From positions 186,001 to 250,000 of the forward strand of contig SADC01001275.1 of the NCBI GenBank assembly GCA_004194705.1: a stretch of 64,000 nt of DNA, read 5' to 3'. The position numbers were made by a program, and so were the translations under genes. A model generated the notes under the pieces. That model was given only the letters and a program-made list of their open reading frames with translations, had not been told where the DNA came from and searched no databases. This DNA is from Ditylenchus dipsaci. Its lineage: Eukaryota; Nematoda; Chromadorea; Rhabditida; Anguinidae. Of the stretch, positions 34,876 to 46,137 are shown piece after piece (position 1 is the stretch's first letter; each line of letters begins with the position of its first letter).

Positions 34876-36110
34876 GAGTATTGCCATCAAATCTCGCATA
34901 GGTGCTGTTTTATCATAAATGTGTGAATTTTCGAGGGTCAAAAACGAGGTGAAGCTAGTTTTGTCAAATTCTCCACGGAATTTCTCTGGAGATTGTGAAT
35001 CGAGGAATAAAACTCGAATTACGAATTTTCCAGGGAATACCCCAGAATTCCGTGCAATGCTGAGAAATGTAAAACATGAATTCACGAGTCACAGCATCTA
35101 ATTTTATTGACCGATAAGTTATTGGCGGCATTTTTACATAAACGTTTGACTTAATATGCTATTTTGACACAAAATGGAAGAGACAAACCAACCTCAGACA
35201 AATTTTATGTCGAATTTTTTAATTAAAGTTTAAATCATCATAATTCGTTGTAAGACCAATTTTTTTTCTTGTAAATCGCACTCTGAATAATGTGATAGTG
35301 ATCACTCTAAACTAATTTTGAGTTTGTCAAATTTCAATTTACATGTAAAATCACACAGTAAGAAGGTCTAAATCAAATAAATGTCCAAAAAATAGAATTA
35401 AACACTGTAAAAAGACTTGAGCTTCAAAATAAACAAAATAATATCACACACACCAGCAAAGACATCAACAGTTCAAAAGACTATTTTCTTCGGCTTGTTT
35501 TTATAGTAGGGGCAGTGGTAGTTGGGGTCGCAGTCATTGTTTTCACAAGTGCTTTTTGGTGCCTTTCCCAAATCGGTCACTGAGCTTCTTTTTTAACCAC
35601 AAAGTGCTAATGGCATTAGCAGATGAACAAATAGGCAGCTATACACATACATAAAACAGCTATACACAGACATTTATGCAATATATTTGCCGAAATAGAC
35701 GTTTGGAAAAAGAAACTTTTGCAAAAAATATTGTTTTGCACGAAAACTGTCCAAAATTTAATTGGGAAGAAAGAGTGCAAAGTGTTTATGGTGGTGTGCA
35801 CGTGAATATGGAATGCATGGTTTAGATGTTCTGAGGTGTGCATGTCTGCTGACTGACCATTGCTGCTGATGGCCACAGCACTGACCAATAGTAACAGGCG
35901 TGTCTTGTGATGGTGATGATGACTAATTGCATCATTCTTATTACATTGGGACATATTATTGAACATGTTTTTTGCGTGTTCTCAAGCCTTGTAATGTAGC
36001 TACTTTTGTCAAAATATCGATGAGCACACACAAATAAAATACAATAAATGAACTTACAAATGTCTTTAAAGTTTATACCAATAAATTTTTATACCAACTA
36101 AATCGTGTTT
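34876..36110. other. Mostly gene-free stretch
   Basis: Apart from one candidate exon at 35473-35589, nothing was recognised. A microsatellite-like CACACACC patch lies near 35446. Confidence 0.35.
35473..35589 (-). CDS. Candidate terminal exon of a Cys-spaced secreted protein
   Basis: The minus strand is open for about 36 codons to a TGA and reads SVTDLGKAPKSTCENNDCDP, then NYHCPYYKNKPKKIVF. The cysteines are spaced C-x5-C-x5-C. No signal-peptide exon could be joined with confidence, although a hydrophobic run (LLLLVSAVAISS) is encoded near 35880-35915 on the same strand. The family is unknown. Confidence 0.3.
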   Translation of the reverse strand, partial: RSSVTDLGKAPKSTCENNDCDPNYHCPYYKNKPKKIVF

Positions 36111-36445
36111 TTGAGAACGACACCCAACTCGTATCAATCCCAACTCGTCTCAATTTTTCCTCGTCCTAATTTCAACTCGTCTTAATCCTATATCCTAAGT
36201 AGTACCAGTGAAAAGTATTTTGACTAATCGCCTCCTACCCTCCCCAACGCACACCTGTTTAAAAACTGGTTGTGTAGCTGAGTCACAATAAATCGCCGCC
36301 CCCGGAAACTCCGATTTGATGACAGTTTATTGCGGATGACGATTTTTCGGGACCAGACTATAGGTCAAAAGGCCCTAATTTTATACTCGTTTTTTATTAC
36401 AAGCAAACCAATAGAATCAAAAATGAAGGCGAATCAAAAACAAAT

Positions 36446-38463
36446 TAAGGCGACATATTCAACAAAAATTCAGCTGCATTCCTTTCTTCTTCTGAGCTGC
36501 TGATCACGTTCTGCTCTTCATTTGCATGCTCCCACACTGCGGCATCATCCTCTTCATTGCCAGTTGAAGCCTCAGTGTAGCCCATCATGTATCCAATTCT
36601 CAGCAGAAATGTGCACAGTTTGTCGTCAAAGCTGTCATTATTGATCTGGTTCTGCAGGACAAGCTTGAACTCTTGCTGGGCGACAGCTATTTGTAATGAC
36701 TTTTAAGCAGATTTTGAAGACTGTCTTCGAGGTGGCTGCCGACCATGAGCGACATCAGTTGCATTCTCTTCTTCTGCGTGACTCAGCTTGAAAAAAGTTT
36801 TAAACAAATCAGGAAAATAGAAAAAAACCTCTTTGAAACAAATGACCCATTCACCTAGCAGAGATTTGACCCGCAAATGATACCGGAGCTTTCCATGATA
36901 AGATTCAGCAGTGTTGGTTGTTTTTTGCCCCTCAACTTCAAAGTTGGAACAAAATCACCAAGCGCAAGCCATCCCTTAATAGCCGACTTGTTTGTTGTAA
37001 CCAAAATATTGGAAACCTGTAGTAATCAACCAGCTCATTGAGTTTTTGAGGCAATTCAGTCAGCAAGTTGAACTTTTCTTGAATTCGCAGACGAATAAGA
37101 TTCAATGAATAGTTCCAGACTTCTGGGTGCACCAACTGCAATGCTCCAAGCATTTTTACAATGTCACGAACTTCTTCTTGATCACGATAATTGGCAGCCA
37201 GGCCTTTCAGTTGAACCTGAAGTTTTTGATGGTTAGCACCTTCAAATGTAATCGAATATCACTTGGCGGTTCAGATCCTGTTTGGTATGAAAGCAGCACA
37301 TCTTAATCATGACAGCCGGGAATTGTTTTTTGAAGCTTCCGTGAGCACCAGCCTCGTGATCAAAATGGGCTAATTCACACTTCCATTCACCAAGTCCGAG
37401 ATCCACTAACTCTAGCGCAACTAAATCAAAACAGTTAACCACAAACTAAATAAATTACTCAAATACGTTTTCGCCACATCTTCCGGTATGTCTTTGCGTC
37501 TTTCTTTTAAAGAAGAGCTGTGAACAGGGAAACTGAGTGAATCTTAGAACCCTTTCCGACAAATCCAAAGACTCGATAAACTTGGTAATATCCTACTGGC
37601 TTGTACTTGAAGTTTCCATCACTCACAATTTCTCTGCTTAGACTCAAATAGAAAAGTTGGCGTGGCGAAGAGAATAGAAGCATAGTTTTATCTAGAAAGT
37701 TCTAAATTTTTACAAAGCAAGTCAATGTTGGAATCACAAACCCCCGAATATAAGGTGATTTTCCCCGTATTTCTCATGTGATTGAATCGATCCCCGCTCT
37801 GTGCAACGTAGAAGAAAGTTTTCCTCGTTCAGCAAAGATTCATAATCCGGGACAATCGGAATAAGCTTTCGTCAAGCATGACCAAATGCTTTCGAAGTTG
37901 CCTTTCGGTTGGCCACACTTCCTTGTCTAGCTTCCACAAAGAATTCTAAAAAGCAACCTAAAATTGAGAAGAAAAAAAAGCCAAAATAAAACCTTTAGAC
38001 TTGTCTGAAAACTGCTGGATGAGCTTCTTTTCAGTTCTTACGACGGCGGACGCGACATTTTCGTTGTCCCACTAGCCAGCTCTGCCTGCATACTTCTTCT
38101 AACACAGATTCCTTGGACTTTAAGAGTAATGAAAAGTTGCTAAAAAAATTCAATAATACGGCAGAAACTTACCTCGCTTTTCTTCTTTGGCTGGCAGAAA
38201 TGTCTTTTGCTGGGCTCAGAATCTATCCACACATCTTCACTTCGATTTGCTCTCAGCATAGGCAGGTGATATTCTCCACATGGCACTTTCTCTTTCTTCC
38301 AGCGATCAACAAGTGAACGGCAACCTGTGCAAGCGTAGCGAACAATTTTCAAGCCATTGTAGATGCTGGACCAAGTATAGCACATATTTGGGTCATCTGC
38401 TTGCGTGACTGCCAACTTTTTATACCCTATACGCTGCGAGTATGTGAAATCGATCGCTGCCAT
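36446..38463 (-). pseudogene. MULE transposase with FLYWCH-type N-terminus, frame-broken
   Basis: Exon 1 (38173-38463) starts MAAIDFTYSQRIGYKKLAVT and has a FLYWCH-like zinc-finger pattern (W..IYNGLKIVRYACTGC, EYHLPM). Further segments read IPIVPDYESLLNEENFLL, SDGNFKYKPVGYYQVYRVFG (first catalytic Asp), HFDHEAGAHGSFKKQFP, MCCFHTKQDLNRQV (second Asp block and the C-x-x-H of MULE transposases) and KTTNTAESYHGKLRYH (the TTN motif). The last segment runs from about 36690 to TAA at 36446 and is acidic (ASTGNEEDD, SSSEEE). Introns of 40-60 bp are likely. Several single-base frame breaks occur, for example at GTGGGACA in segment 2. They may be decay or the same consensus error seen in host genes. 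It mobilises DNA by cut-and-paste if active. Confidence 0.8.
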
Positions 38464-38689
38464 CTGAAAAATTAGAACTCATACTCCTAGGATAATAACG
38501 AAACAGAAATTAGATCACTCAGGACATAATTTCTTCAGAAAAGGCTCCCACCAATAAATGAAGCATGGATTTGAAGTAAAAATAAAAATTTTAACTATGT
38601 ACGGTCTTGAATGAAGACGAGTTAAAATGAGGACGAGGTAAAATTGAGACGAGTTGGGATCGATACGAGTTGGAATTGATACGAGTTGG

Positions 38690-38797
38690 GATTGATACGA
38701 GTTGGGACATGCGAGTCGGGATCGATACGAGTTGGGACATGCGAGTCGGGACTGATACGAGTTGGGACATGCGAGTCGGGATTGATACGAGTTGGGT
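38690..38797. repeat. 27-bp tandem repeat in the MULE end
   Basis: Three units of GATACGAGTTGGGACATGCG plus AGTCGGG follow a run of simpler ~16-bp GATACGAGTTGGGAT words. The ORFs here translate the repeat only. Confidence 0.8.
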
Positions 38798-38929
38798 TTT
38801 TACCGTTTTTGACATTATTTACCAAAAATGGTATATTTCAAAAATAATTTTTCTTGCTAACATATGATATTTTACTCATTTGCGATATTTTAAATAAGGG
38901 TAGCGAAATTCACCAGCAAAAATATTTTG

Positions 38930-39170
38930 ACGCTACTGAATTATACCCCTCCCAAAAAAGCTACTGGAGTATACCCTCCTCAATAATTTTCGGAGGCTAC
39001 CTAAAACCACCGGTTTGAAAAAAAAGTTTACAAAAGTCCTTGTTAGTAATAGATAGGCCCTGAGCCTAAACCTAAGCCTAAGGGCCTAAGCCTAATTATT
39101 GGGTGGGGTATATTCCAATAGCGTTTTTTGGGAGGGGTATATTTCAGTAGTGCCAGTATTTTGCTGGTAA
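38930..39170. repeat. Foldback with TTAGGC-like core
   Basis: TTCACCAGCAAAAATATT near 38910 pairs with AGTATTTTGCTGGTAAATT near 39152; CTCCCAAAAAAGCTACTGG pairs with its complement near 39125. The centre (39059-39094) is AAACCTAAGCCTAAGG and GCCTAAGCCTAA, matching the telomere-type word. A close relative sits at 11858-13259. Confidence 0.6.
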
Positions 39171-39689
39171 ATTAGCGACCAATCGATAAAACTCTATCTA
39201 AAACAAAAACTGTATCTGCCAAAAAGGCTCAAAGTTAATTTTTTGAAAAGAATTTCACCAGTTTTACGAGATTTTTAAGGTTTTGGTGAATCATCATTTC
39301 ACAGGCCGAATTTTAACCTTGTACATTATAATCAAAAAAGAGAAAACTGATAACTTAGCTCAAATAAAGCACCACTTTTTGTCCATCAGATTATTTGTTT
39401 TCAGATGAGTACATACTATGATTTTTAAACATGAAAGAGTGAATTTTTTACAAAAAAATTGTTTACGAGCTACAAGATAATGTGGTGAAAACCATTTTTC
39501 GGTAGATACATACAAAATAGTTCACTAATGTACATAGTTTGCTACGCAAGACCACACCTTCGAAAAAGATAGTAAATATTTGTTTTCGCGATTTACCTTT
39601 AAAGAGCTTCAAAAAGCTTTTTGACTTAAAATTTAATTCGAGCTAAGCCGAAAATTGGCGCTGGGAATCGTAACAATAAATAAAAAAGG

Positions 39690-39896
39690 TTCTCATCCTT
39701 TATCGCGAGCACATTTTTGACAAGACATTTCATAGTTTATTTCTCGTGAGCTCAGTCAGTCTTTTATTGTAACTATGTCATTGGATTTGTTTGATATTCA
39801 TTTGTAACTATGTCACTGGGAGCCTTAATTTGTGTTTAAGCTTACAACTTTGTTAAAAATGTCCTGTCAAAATGTGCTCGCGATGAAGGATAAGAA
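39690..39896. repeat. Small foldback
   Basis: CTCATCCTTTATCGCGAGCA near 39692 pairs with TGCTCGCGATGAAGGATAAG near 39875. ACTATGTCA(T/C)TGG is repeated near 39772 and 39806 inside it. Confidence 0.6.
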
Positions 39897-40217
39897 CCAA
39901 AAATATTGTTGGTAATTGTTCCTCAGCCTGCTCTAGAGGCACTATTTTCGGTGCAAGTGCCCCTAGGAGCACGTTTATTTGGTAAAAGCGAAAGGGCGCG
40001 TGCCCTGTCGCAGGTGCCCTGAAGACGGAGTACGTTCATTATTTATATAAAAGAGGGGAAGTGACACCATTTTCAGAGGCACTTACTCCGAAGGTCCTCA
40101 TTTGGTACCAGCTATTGATAAAAACATGAAACTTCAAGTAGTGTCTTTTTTCAAAAAGTTCGTTGAGATTTTTTTTGCAAATGCTTGTAGAGCATCCTGA
40201 AGTTATATAACAACATA

Positions 40218-40704
40218 CCGTATTTTCTGTATCAAGTCCCCCGGGGAGTTATTGTTCAACCTCAAAAAAGTGGGAAAATTTTGAGGTCGATTTCGAGATT
40301 TTGGGTGCTCTACCAAAATTTGAAAGTGGAATCAGAAAAACTTGTGATAATTGAGAAAACGCAAAAAAACAGATTTGCAAAATAATTTCTCTAGGCTGAA
40401 ATATGAGGTCTATATACCGTATAACCTCTATTAAACGGGCACCCCTACAGTTAACGTTTTTCAAATTTGCTTTGCTTTTTGACCCCAATATTGTTTATTT
40501 TTCGAAACGGACGACCACTCATTTTGTAGAGTTTGTGAAGCTCTACAAAATGACTGGTCGTCCGTTTCGAAAAATAAACAATATTGGGGTCAAAAAAGCA
40601 AAGCAAATTTGAAAAACGTTAACTGTAGGGGTGCCCGTTTAATAGAGGTTATACGGTAGGGAGGAGTTTATTAGAGAGGGGGGACTTAATACAGAAAATA
40701 CGGT
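40218..40704. mobile_element. Nested MITEs: one palindrome inserted in another
   Basis: The outer ends are ACCGTATTTTCTGTATCAAG and its near complement CTTAATACAGAAAATACGGT. Near the middle, 40415-40657 is a separate near-perfect palindrome beginning ACCGTATAACCTCTATTAAA, with ~110-bp arms and a short loop. The inner element therefore arrived later. The ORFs here are arm translations. Confidence 0.75.
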
Positions 40705-40709
40705 ATCTT

Positions 40710-42310
40710 AATATCTTAAGATCATTTGAAAAATAGGGAGTCCGGCTCACCTTACCCCAGCCTTGGAGTCAACGAAAACCCATGGTACGGATATTATGAT
40801 TTTAAGCCTACTTTTAAGTTGCCGTTGTTTCATAAATTTTTTAGTAGCCAAGTTGTATGGGGTAATTTCTTGCATATTATGCTTATGCTAATTAGTGGAG
40901 ATGTGCATTTGCCTTTACTCAATAACAATCTTTTTTGGCTAGTTTCGAACCCAATACCAATATTTCAAAGTTGTGGACCCCAGTATATTGCCCAATACCA
41001 ATATTTTTTCAAAAGTGCATTTGTTCACCGAAACATTGAAAAAAGTTCCTAATTTAGTCTAATCTCTTGATTTAGTAATTTTTTAGCCTAAAGAAACGGA
41101 AATCGATCTATTTCGGTTTTGATTAGGGCTACAAAATCAAAATTAAAATGTGTTCGGAAATCGTAATTCTTAATCTCAAGTTTGGACGAACTAAATTTTG
41201 GACGAGCTGAATTTCGCACTAATTAACGTTTGGCGAACTGATTTTTGGACGAAATGTCATTGCATCAGCTGTCGAATGTGGCAGAAATAACTTTAAATAA
41301 ACCTTTTTATCGTGTTGCATAATTGTGGAAAAGAAAACTCGATTTTGTCAAAAAAAATCACTTCTGACCAGGGAACCTATAGAAGGGTTTTTTTCAAGGA
41401 CTTCATTGACAGATTTTTTCGCAGATTATGGTAGAGCACCAAGAAGTTATATAACAAAGTGCTGCTGATATTTCGAGGTCCGCTGAAAAATTAGTGACAA
41501 ATGGCCACCCGAAGTTACTGAAAAACCATGATACTGAAAAACCAGGGTATTATGGTTTTCAGCCTACTTTTAGTTGCCCTTGTTTTATATATTTTTCGAG
41601 TATTCAACTCTTATGGATTGATTTCTTGCTTTTAATCATAGCACAAATAAGTGGCCAGCTCTAGGTTACATAATGGTATAAAGAGCGTGCCTAACTTTAT
41701 AAAAAAACTAGAATGTTTTCGTCTAAAACGTCAACATGGAGATGCCGATCTTTGAATCCAGGTGTCCTGTGAATCTTCTTGATAAGAGTATTTTTTTAAT
41801 ATTTCTATAAAATTACACACGTTCTTTATACTATTGTGTACCCTAGATGCCGAACTTTTTACTTACGCTATCATAGAGACAAAAAATACCATCTTATCAG
41901 AGCTGAAATTTTAAAAATATCCGAATCCCTGTGAAAAAGTAGCAATTATTTGAATTCCCGCCATATTCTGGTGTTGGCTTCTTTCGGAAAATTTGAAAAG
42001 CAGTGAAGAGATTTTCAAAGTACTTATCACCGAAAGTGTAATATGCAAGAAATCAGCCCATAAAAGTTAGATACTCGAAGAATTTATGATGCAACGGCAA
42101 CTCACTAGCAGGCTAAAAACTATGATACCTGTATCACGGTTTTTCGGTAACTTCGTAGGGGCCTGGTCCCGCTAATAAAGACCTGGACATATCAGCAGCA
42201 CTTTGTTTAACAACTTCGGGGTGCTCTACAAGAATCTGCAAAATAAATATGTCAATGAGGTTTTTGGAAAAAAAACACTTCTAAAGGTTCCCTGGTAAGT
42301 CAGAACTTTT
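40710..42310. repeat. Diverged large foldback and AT-rich filler
   Basis: AGGGAACCTATAGAAG near 41370 pairs with CTTCTAAAGGTTCCCTGG near 42278. AACAAAGTGCTGCTGAT near 41453 pairs with ATCAGCAGCACTTTGTTT near 42191. The region between is AT-rich without a recognisable gene; the ORF at 40726-41052 shows no domain. Confidence 0.5.
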
Positions 42311-42390
42311 AACACTAGTTGCATGATCACGAAAAACGGGTTCAAACGTGTTTTCTGGAGATATAAAAGCTGAAATATGAAAAGTTAGAA

Positions 42391-42447
42391 TCGAGACGAG
42401 TTGGGTTGAGACAAGTCAGTCGTTGAGATGAGTTGGGTGTCGTTCAA
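42391..42447. repeat. Solo copy of the MULE end sequence
   Basis: On the minus strand it reads GAACGACACCCAACTCATCT and on to CCCAACTCGTCTCGATTC. This matches the left end of the element at 36113, including the outermost bases. Confidence 0.65.
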
Positions 42448-42594
42448 TACCAATATCAACGCCTTTATTTGACAACATACCCCAATATCCAAATATATTG
42501 TTTGTTCCCATCTCTACTAATTAGTACTTTAAAGAGCACGTCACGACTTCTGAAATGTTGGGAAGAGCCCAATACCTGAGAGTAGCAGTAGTAC

Positions 42595-42766
42595 ATGGCT
42601 CCATTTCCACCCATCAAAGGATGCCGCCTTTGTGCCCCATACCTATTGGACATTTTGAAAGTGCTTCCCCATAGGTATTTATGAGGCGGTCTCTTTGAAA
42701 GTGTCCAATAGGTATGTGGCACAAAGGCGGCATCCTTTGATGGGTGGAAATGGAGCCATGTACTAC
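42595..42766. repeat. Small near-perfect palindrome
   Basis: ACATGGCTCCATTTCCACCC and its complement form ~75-bp arms around a centre near 42680. Only a few mismatches separate the arms, so this copy is young. The overlapping minus-strand ORFs are arm translations. Confidence 0.7.
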
Positions 42767-43049
42767 TAGTAGCGCGAATTCAAATAAACGCTGCTTTTCC
42801 TCTGGAATTCGAATAGTTTTTAATTTCAGCTCTAATAACATGGTATTTTTACTCTTTATGATAGCGCAAAAGAAAGCCCAGCATCTAGGCCACACAATAG
42901 TATAAAGAAGAAGACGTATAAAGAAGAAGACGAAAGAAACGTATGTAATTATATAAAATATTTAGAATTTTTTTCATCAAGAAGGTCGACAGGACAACTG
43001 GATGCCTAAATTGTTAATGGTTAGAGATGCTCTCACTTATGCTCGCACA

Positions 43050-43771
43050 GGCTAGGAGACATTTGGCAAAAACGACATTTGGCAAACGTACCTTTTGGCC
43101 AAACGACATTTGGCAAAGACGACATTTGCCCAAACGACGTTTGGCAAAACGACATTTGCCCAAACGACATTTGGCAAAACGACATTTGCCCAAACGATAT
43201 TTGGCAAAACGACATTTGGCTACCGTTGAATTGCTGGGGTTCATTCGATACACTGATTAATTAGTAAACTTTTTTTATTCTCATCAACCCCACCTGCCGA
43301 ATCAAACAATGGTTTGACTATGTGAATTGGTCGATTAGGCAGTCTCAAATCCGAGACTTCCAAGCTTCTGTCTTTTTTATCCAAATCTGATAGATTCAGT
43401 AATTTGACAATGGTCTGATTGGAACAACTGGCCAGAATTTGGCAACTAGAATCTGTGGCTAGATGGATGCTTGGAGTGTCAGACGTGTTAGGAATGTAAA
43501 TTGGATGTAGTTGGTGTAGTGGACCGGTGAATATGGTACCAGTGGAATCAGACAGACAGATGGTTCCGTCATTAATTGTTTCCAAATATTTAGTATGTTT
43601 GGGCAAATGTCGTTTGGGCAAATGTCGTTCTGCCAAATGTCGTTTGGGCAAATGTCGTTTTGCCAAATGTCGTTTGGGCAAATGTCGTTTTGCCAAATGT
43701 CGTTTTGCCAAACGTCGTTTGGGCAAATGTCGTTTTTGCCAAATGTCGTTTTTGCCAAATGTCTCCTAGCC
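43050..43771. mobile_element. Inverted-array element, word CGACATTTGGCAAAA, with cargo ORF
   Basis: The ends are perfect inverted repeats (GGCTAGGAGACATTTGGCAA). They continue as arrays of a 15-bp word, alternating ACGACATTTGGCAAA and ACGACATTTGCCCAA. A perfect 8-bp duplication, CTCGCACA, flanks it at 43042-43049 and 43772-43779. The ~370-bp middle is unlike the arrays and holds an open reading frame. The architecture matches Pack-MULE-like non-autonomous elements. Confidence 0.8.
43241..43590 (-). pseudogene. Protein-like fragment inside the array element
   Basis: Beyond the array, the minus-strand frame reads YLETINDGTICLSDSTGTIF, then HPIYIPNTSDTPSIHLATDS, SCQILASCSNQTIVKLLNLS and PIHIVKPLFDSAGG. 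The composition is that of a real globular protein, loosely like a beta-propeller repeat (DGTICLSDSTG). No start codon or splice partner was found. A possible donor follows SAGG. It is probably a captured exon of a host gene; which one is unknown. Confidence 0.45.
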
Positions 43772-43878
43772 CTCGCACACTTATCAAAAATTAAAGTTTT
43801 TTTCGATAAATCAAAATTGCAGCATTTTTTAGTAAAAAGTTTAAATTCAAACAGCAAACAAAGTTAAGAATATATAAT

Positions 43879-44091
43879 CAGGGTTCGCAGATGAAAAAAC
43901 GGAAAATCAGGATTTTGGACAAAAAAATCTCTAAAAATCAGGATTTTGAACAGAAAAATCTCTCAAAATCAGGATTTTGAACAAAAAAGTCTCCAAAAAT
44001 CAGATAATCCCTGATTTTTGGCGATCGAAAATCAGGATTTGAATTGAAAAATCAGGAAATTCCTGATAAATCAGGACATCTGCGAACCCTG
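43879..44091. mobile_element. hAT-type MITE with AAAATCAGGATTTTG words
   Basis: The inverted ends are CAGGGTTCGCAGATG. A perfect 8-bp duplication, TATATAAT, lies at 43871-43878 and 44092-44099. The inside repeats AATCAGGATTTTGAACA. Confidence 0.8.
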
Positions 44092-44144
44092 TATATAATA
44101 CAACCTATTTCACTAATATCTCTATTTACGGCATATTTGCTGGA

Positions 44145-45336
44145 TTACTGCTCAAGCAATCCCTCTTCCTCATCATCTTCTTCGGCAATAGTATCATCTG
44201 CATTGTAGAATTGGTGATTTGCCTTAGCTGCTCTACTGATTCTCCTTCTAAACCGAAGGGCTGTTGGTGGAAGCAGCATTCGTTTGCGACTGTCCTCCGA
44301 TTCGTTATTCAACGAGTTAGTCAGAGTGGCTAGAGACTGGCGCTTCTATGACCAATTATATAAAATATATATTTCAAAAACTACCAGAAAAAGATTTCGC
44401 CTACCTTTTGGAAGATGCCATTCTTGAAGGTTTTGCTCTTTGGATAGGTGTGCTAGGTGTTAGTCTCAATTCTTCAATACTGCTGGCTACAGACTCCTAA
44501 AATTCAAGGTTCCACTTATTTGTTTAACAACCTTAAAACTCACAGGTCTAGCAGGTGGCATAGAGCCCATTTTCTCTTTTAAATAAGTCAATCGCTTCAT
44601 GAATTGCTGGATGTGCTTGATGTCTTTGGCCTTCTCTGTGGTGCTTTCCTAAAATTATTTATAGTAAATTTTAAAATTTCAAAATTAGTTAGTGCCTACA
44701 TTGCAGACGTCAGTGCACAAGAAGAGAAGAGTGTTGAAGTCATCGATGGTCATGGACTCATTCAACTCCAAATCCGACAAGATTTTGCAGTAGACTGAGG
44801 CGAAGTAATTATCTGCATTATTTTTGAGCGCAGTGAGCACTAAAGTGGCTAGATGAGAATGAGCTGATCCTTTCTGAATTGTATATTTTGCTAAACTAAA
44901 GTGTTAGTCTTAAAAATACGCAAGATACCTTTCTATCGGGAGCATTTGGGCCTAGTATGTTGAGAGATGTCAGGTTAGTGATATAGGAGGCTAGAGCAGT
45001 CACGTTAATGGCAGTCAATTGCATGTCTCTTTCCTTGAAACAATATAATTTTACTACTACGTAAAAAACAAGGAAAAAGGTAACCTTCAAGTTGTCCAAA
45101 GCATCAATCATCACTTCAGCCAAGAGTATTTGATTTTGGCGACTTATAGCTGCGAATATAGGCATAAAACGACTCAAACAGGCCTTCTGTTTCCCATTTT
45201 GAGGGTTGTCTTTAGTTTCAGATGAGAAAGAGAGAAGCAGAAGATGCAAAAGGGCTTTGCGCCACTCATTTACATCACTGGCGTGTAGGCAGCATTTGCA
45301 AAGACACTCAGTAGCTCGGAAAGCTATTTCTGGATC
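44145..45336 (-). CDS. NCAPG: Condensin subunit CAP-G, C-terminal exons
   Basis: Exons in coding order: 45085-45336, 44929-45033, 44700-44873, 44544-44648, 44405-44496 and 44145-44345. They read DPEIAFRATECLCKCCLHAS, KACLSRFMPIFAAISRQNQI, INVTALASYITNLTSLNILG and SHLATLVLTALKNN. This is the HEAT/Cnd3 C-terminal region of condensin I subunit CAP-G, which loads condensin on mitotic chromosomes. The last exon is a basic-then-acidic tail (RKRM, RFRRR, EEDDEEEG). All junctions are in phase except the last pair, which needs one more base, probably in the AAAA run at the end of exon 44405-44496. The exon upstream of 45336 lies at 62965-63134, in matching phase 0. The 5' end of the gene is outside this window. 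Confidence 0.85.
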
Positions 45337-46137
45337 CTGAATGATGAAAAATATTTGCCGACTGGTATTATTGTGGCTTTTGCTCTTCTATACCATAATT
45401 AAATATCACAACTTCTGGAATAGAGTATAACTCTTCACAATAAATGTCTTAACCTACAGGGCGTCACAAGACATTTGAAACACTTTGAAAGGCCATAACT
45501 TTATTTCAGATCTAATTCGGGAAATCTGTCAGCCCCAAACGACTTACAATAAACCTTCGAGGGTGTCATTCTGACTACCCTACCACGTGAATTTTTTATT
45601 TCATATGCTTGTAGAGGATGTAGGACTTCTAGGTGAAACTGGGCCATCGACGAAATATTACCACGAAAAGCGGCACAATAGTTAAATCAAATTTTCGGCT
45701 AGATGATTCGAAACAATGTATATACATAATATAGTACTAATTTATCAAAACACATGTATTCGAGGGTGTACGGCCAGTTAGCGAGACGGCCAGTTAGCGA
45801 TGGCCAGTTAGCGAGACTTTTTTTTAAATTTTTGATATTTTTTGCCATAAAAGTACTCTTTTTGTGGAAAACAGTTTTTTTGAGGCCATCCAATATCTGA
45901 AATTTCCTCAGGAATCCGAATCAAATAACATAATCCTATATACTAAAAGAGAGTTGTCTGTATCGTCTGTCCGCAAAATTTTAAATGTCTCGAAATTGTC
46001 GTTTGAATGTTGGTCTTGAGATGAATCAGAAATTTTGTTCTTTCGATGTTTAGACTCTGAAAGTCTTATTATTTTTTTGGTTCTGAAAAGTCAGTGATTG
46101 ATTTTCTCATTCTATTATTATTCTTCGCTTATCGTTT

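Larger units (their letters stand above)
36113..38800. mobile_element. MULE element with word-array ends
   Basis: The left end (36117-36183) reads CCCAACTCGTATCAATCCCA and on. The right end (38600-38800) is its complement, extended by a 27-bp tandem unit (GATACGAGTTGGGACATGCG and on). A FLYWCH/MULE transposase gene lies between them. A third copy of the end sequence at 42391-42447 also shares the outermost GAACGACACCCAACTC, so the true right end could be there and the element 6.3 kb. No clear target duplication was found for either reading. Confidence 0.7.

Noticed and set aside
35822..36031. Hydrophobic HHHHHKTRLLLLVSAVAISS segment as a signal-peptide gene
   Set aside because: The hydrophobic run begins about 24 residues in, after a His run, and no in-phase join to the Cys-rich segment at 35473 was found.
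38591..38867. Repetitive PTRISPDSHV / SIPTRMSQLV frames
   Set aside because: Products of the MULE end array, present on both strands; not a repeat protein.
43014..43260. Repetitive frames such as KRHLPKRHLAKRHLPKR
   Set aside because: They translate the 15-bp word array, which is open in several frames because 15 is a multiple of three.
43050..43771. CRISPR-like spaced repeats
   Set aside because: The words are directly adjacent without unique spacers, are inverted between ends, and the genome is eukaryotic.
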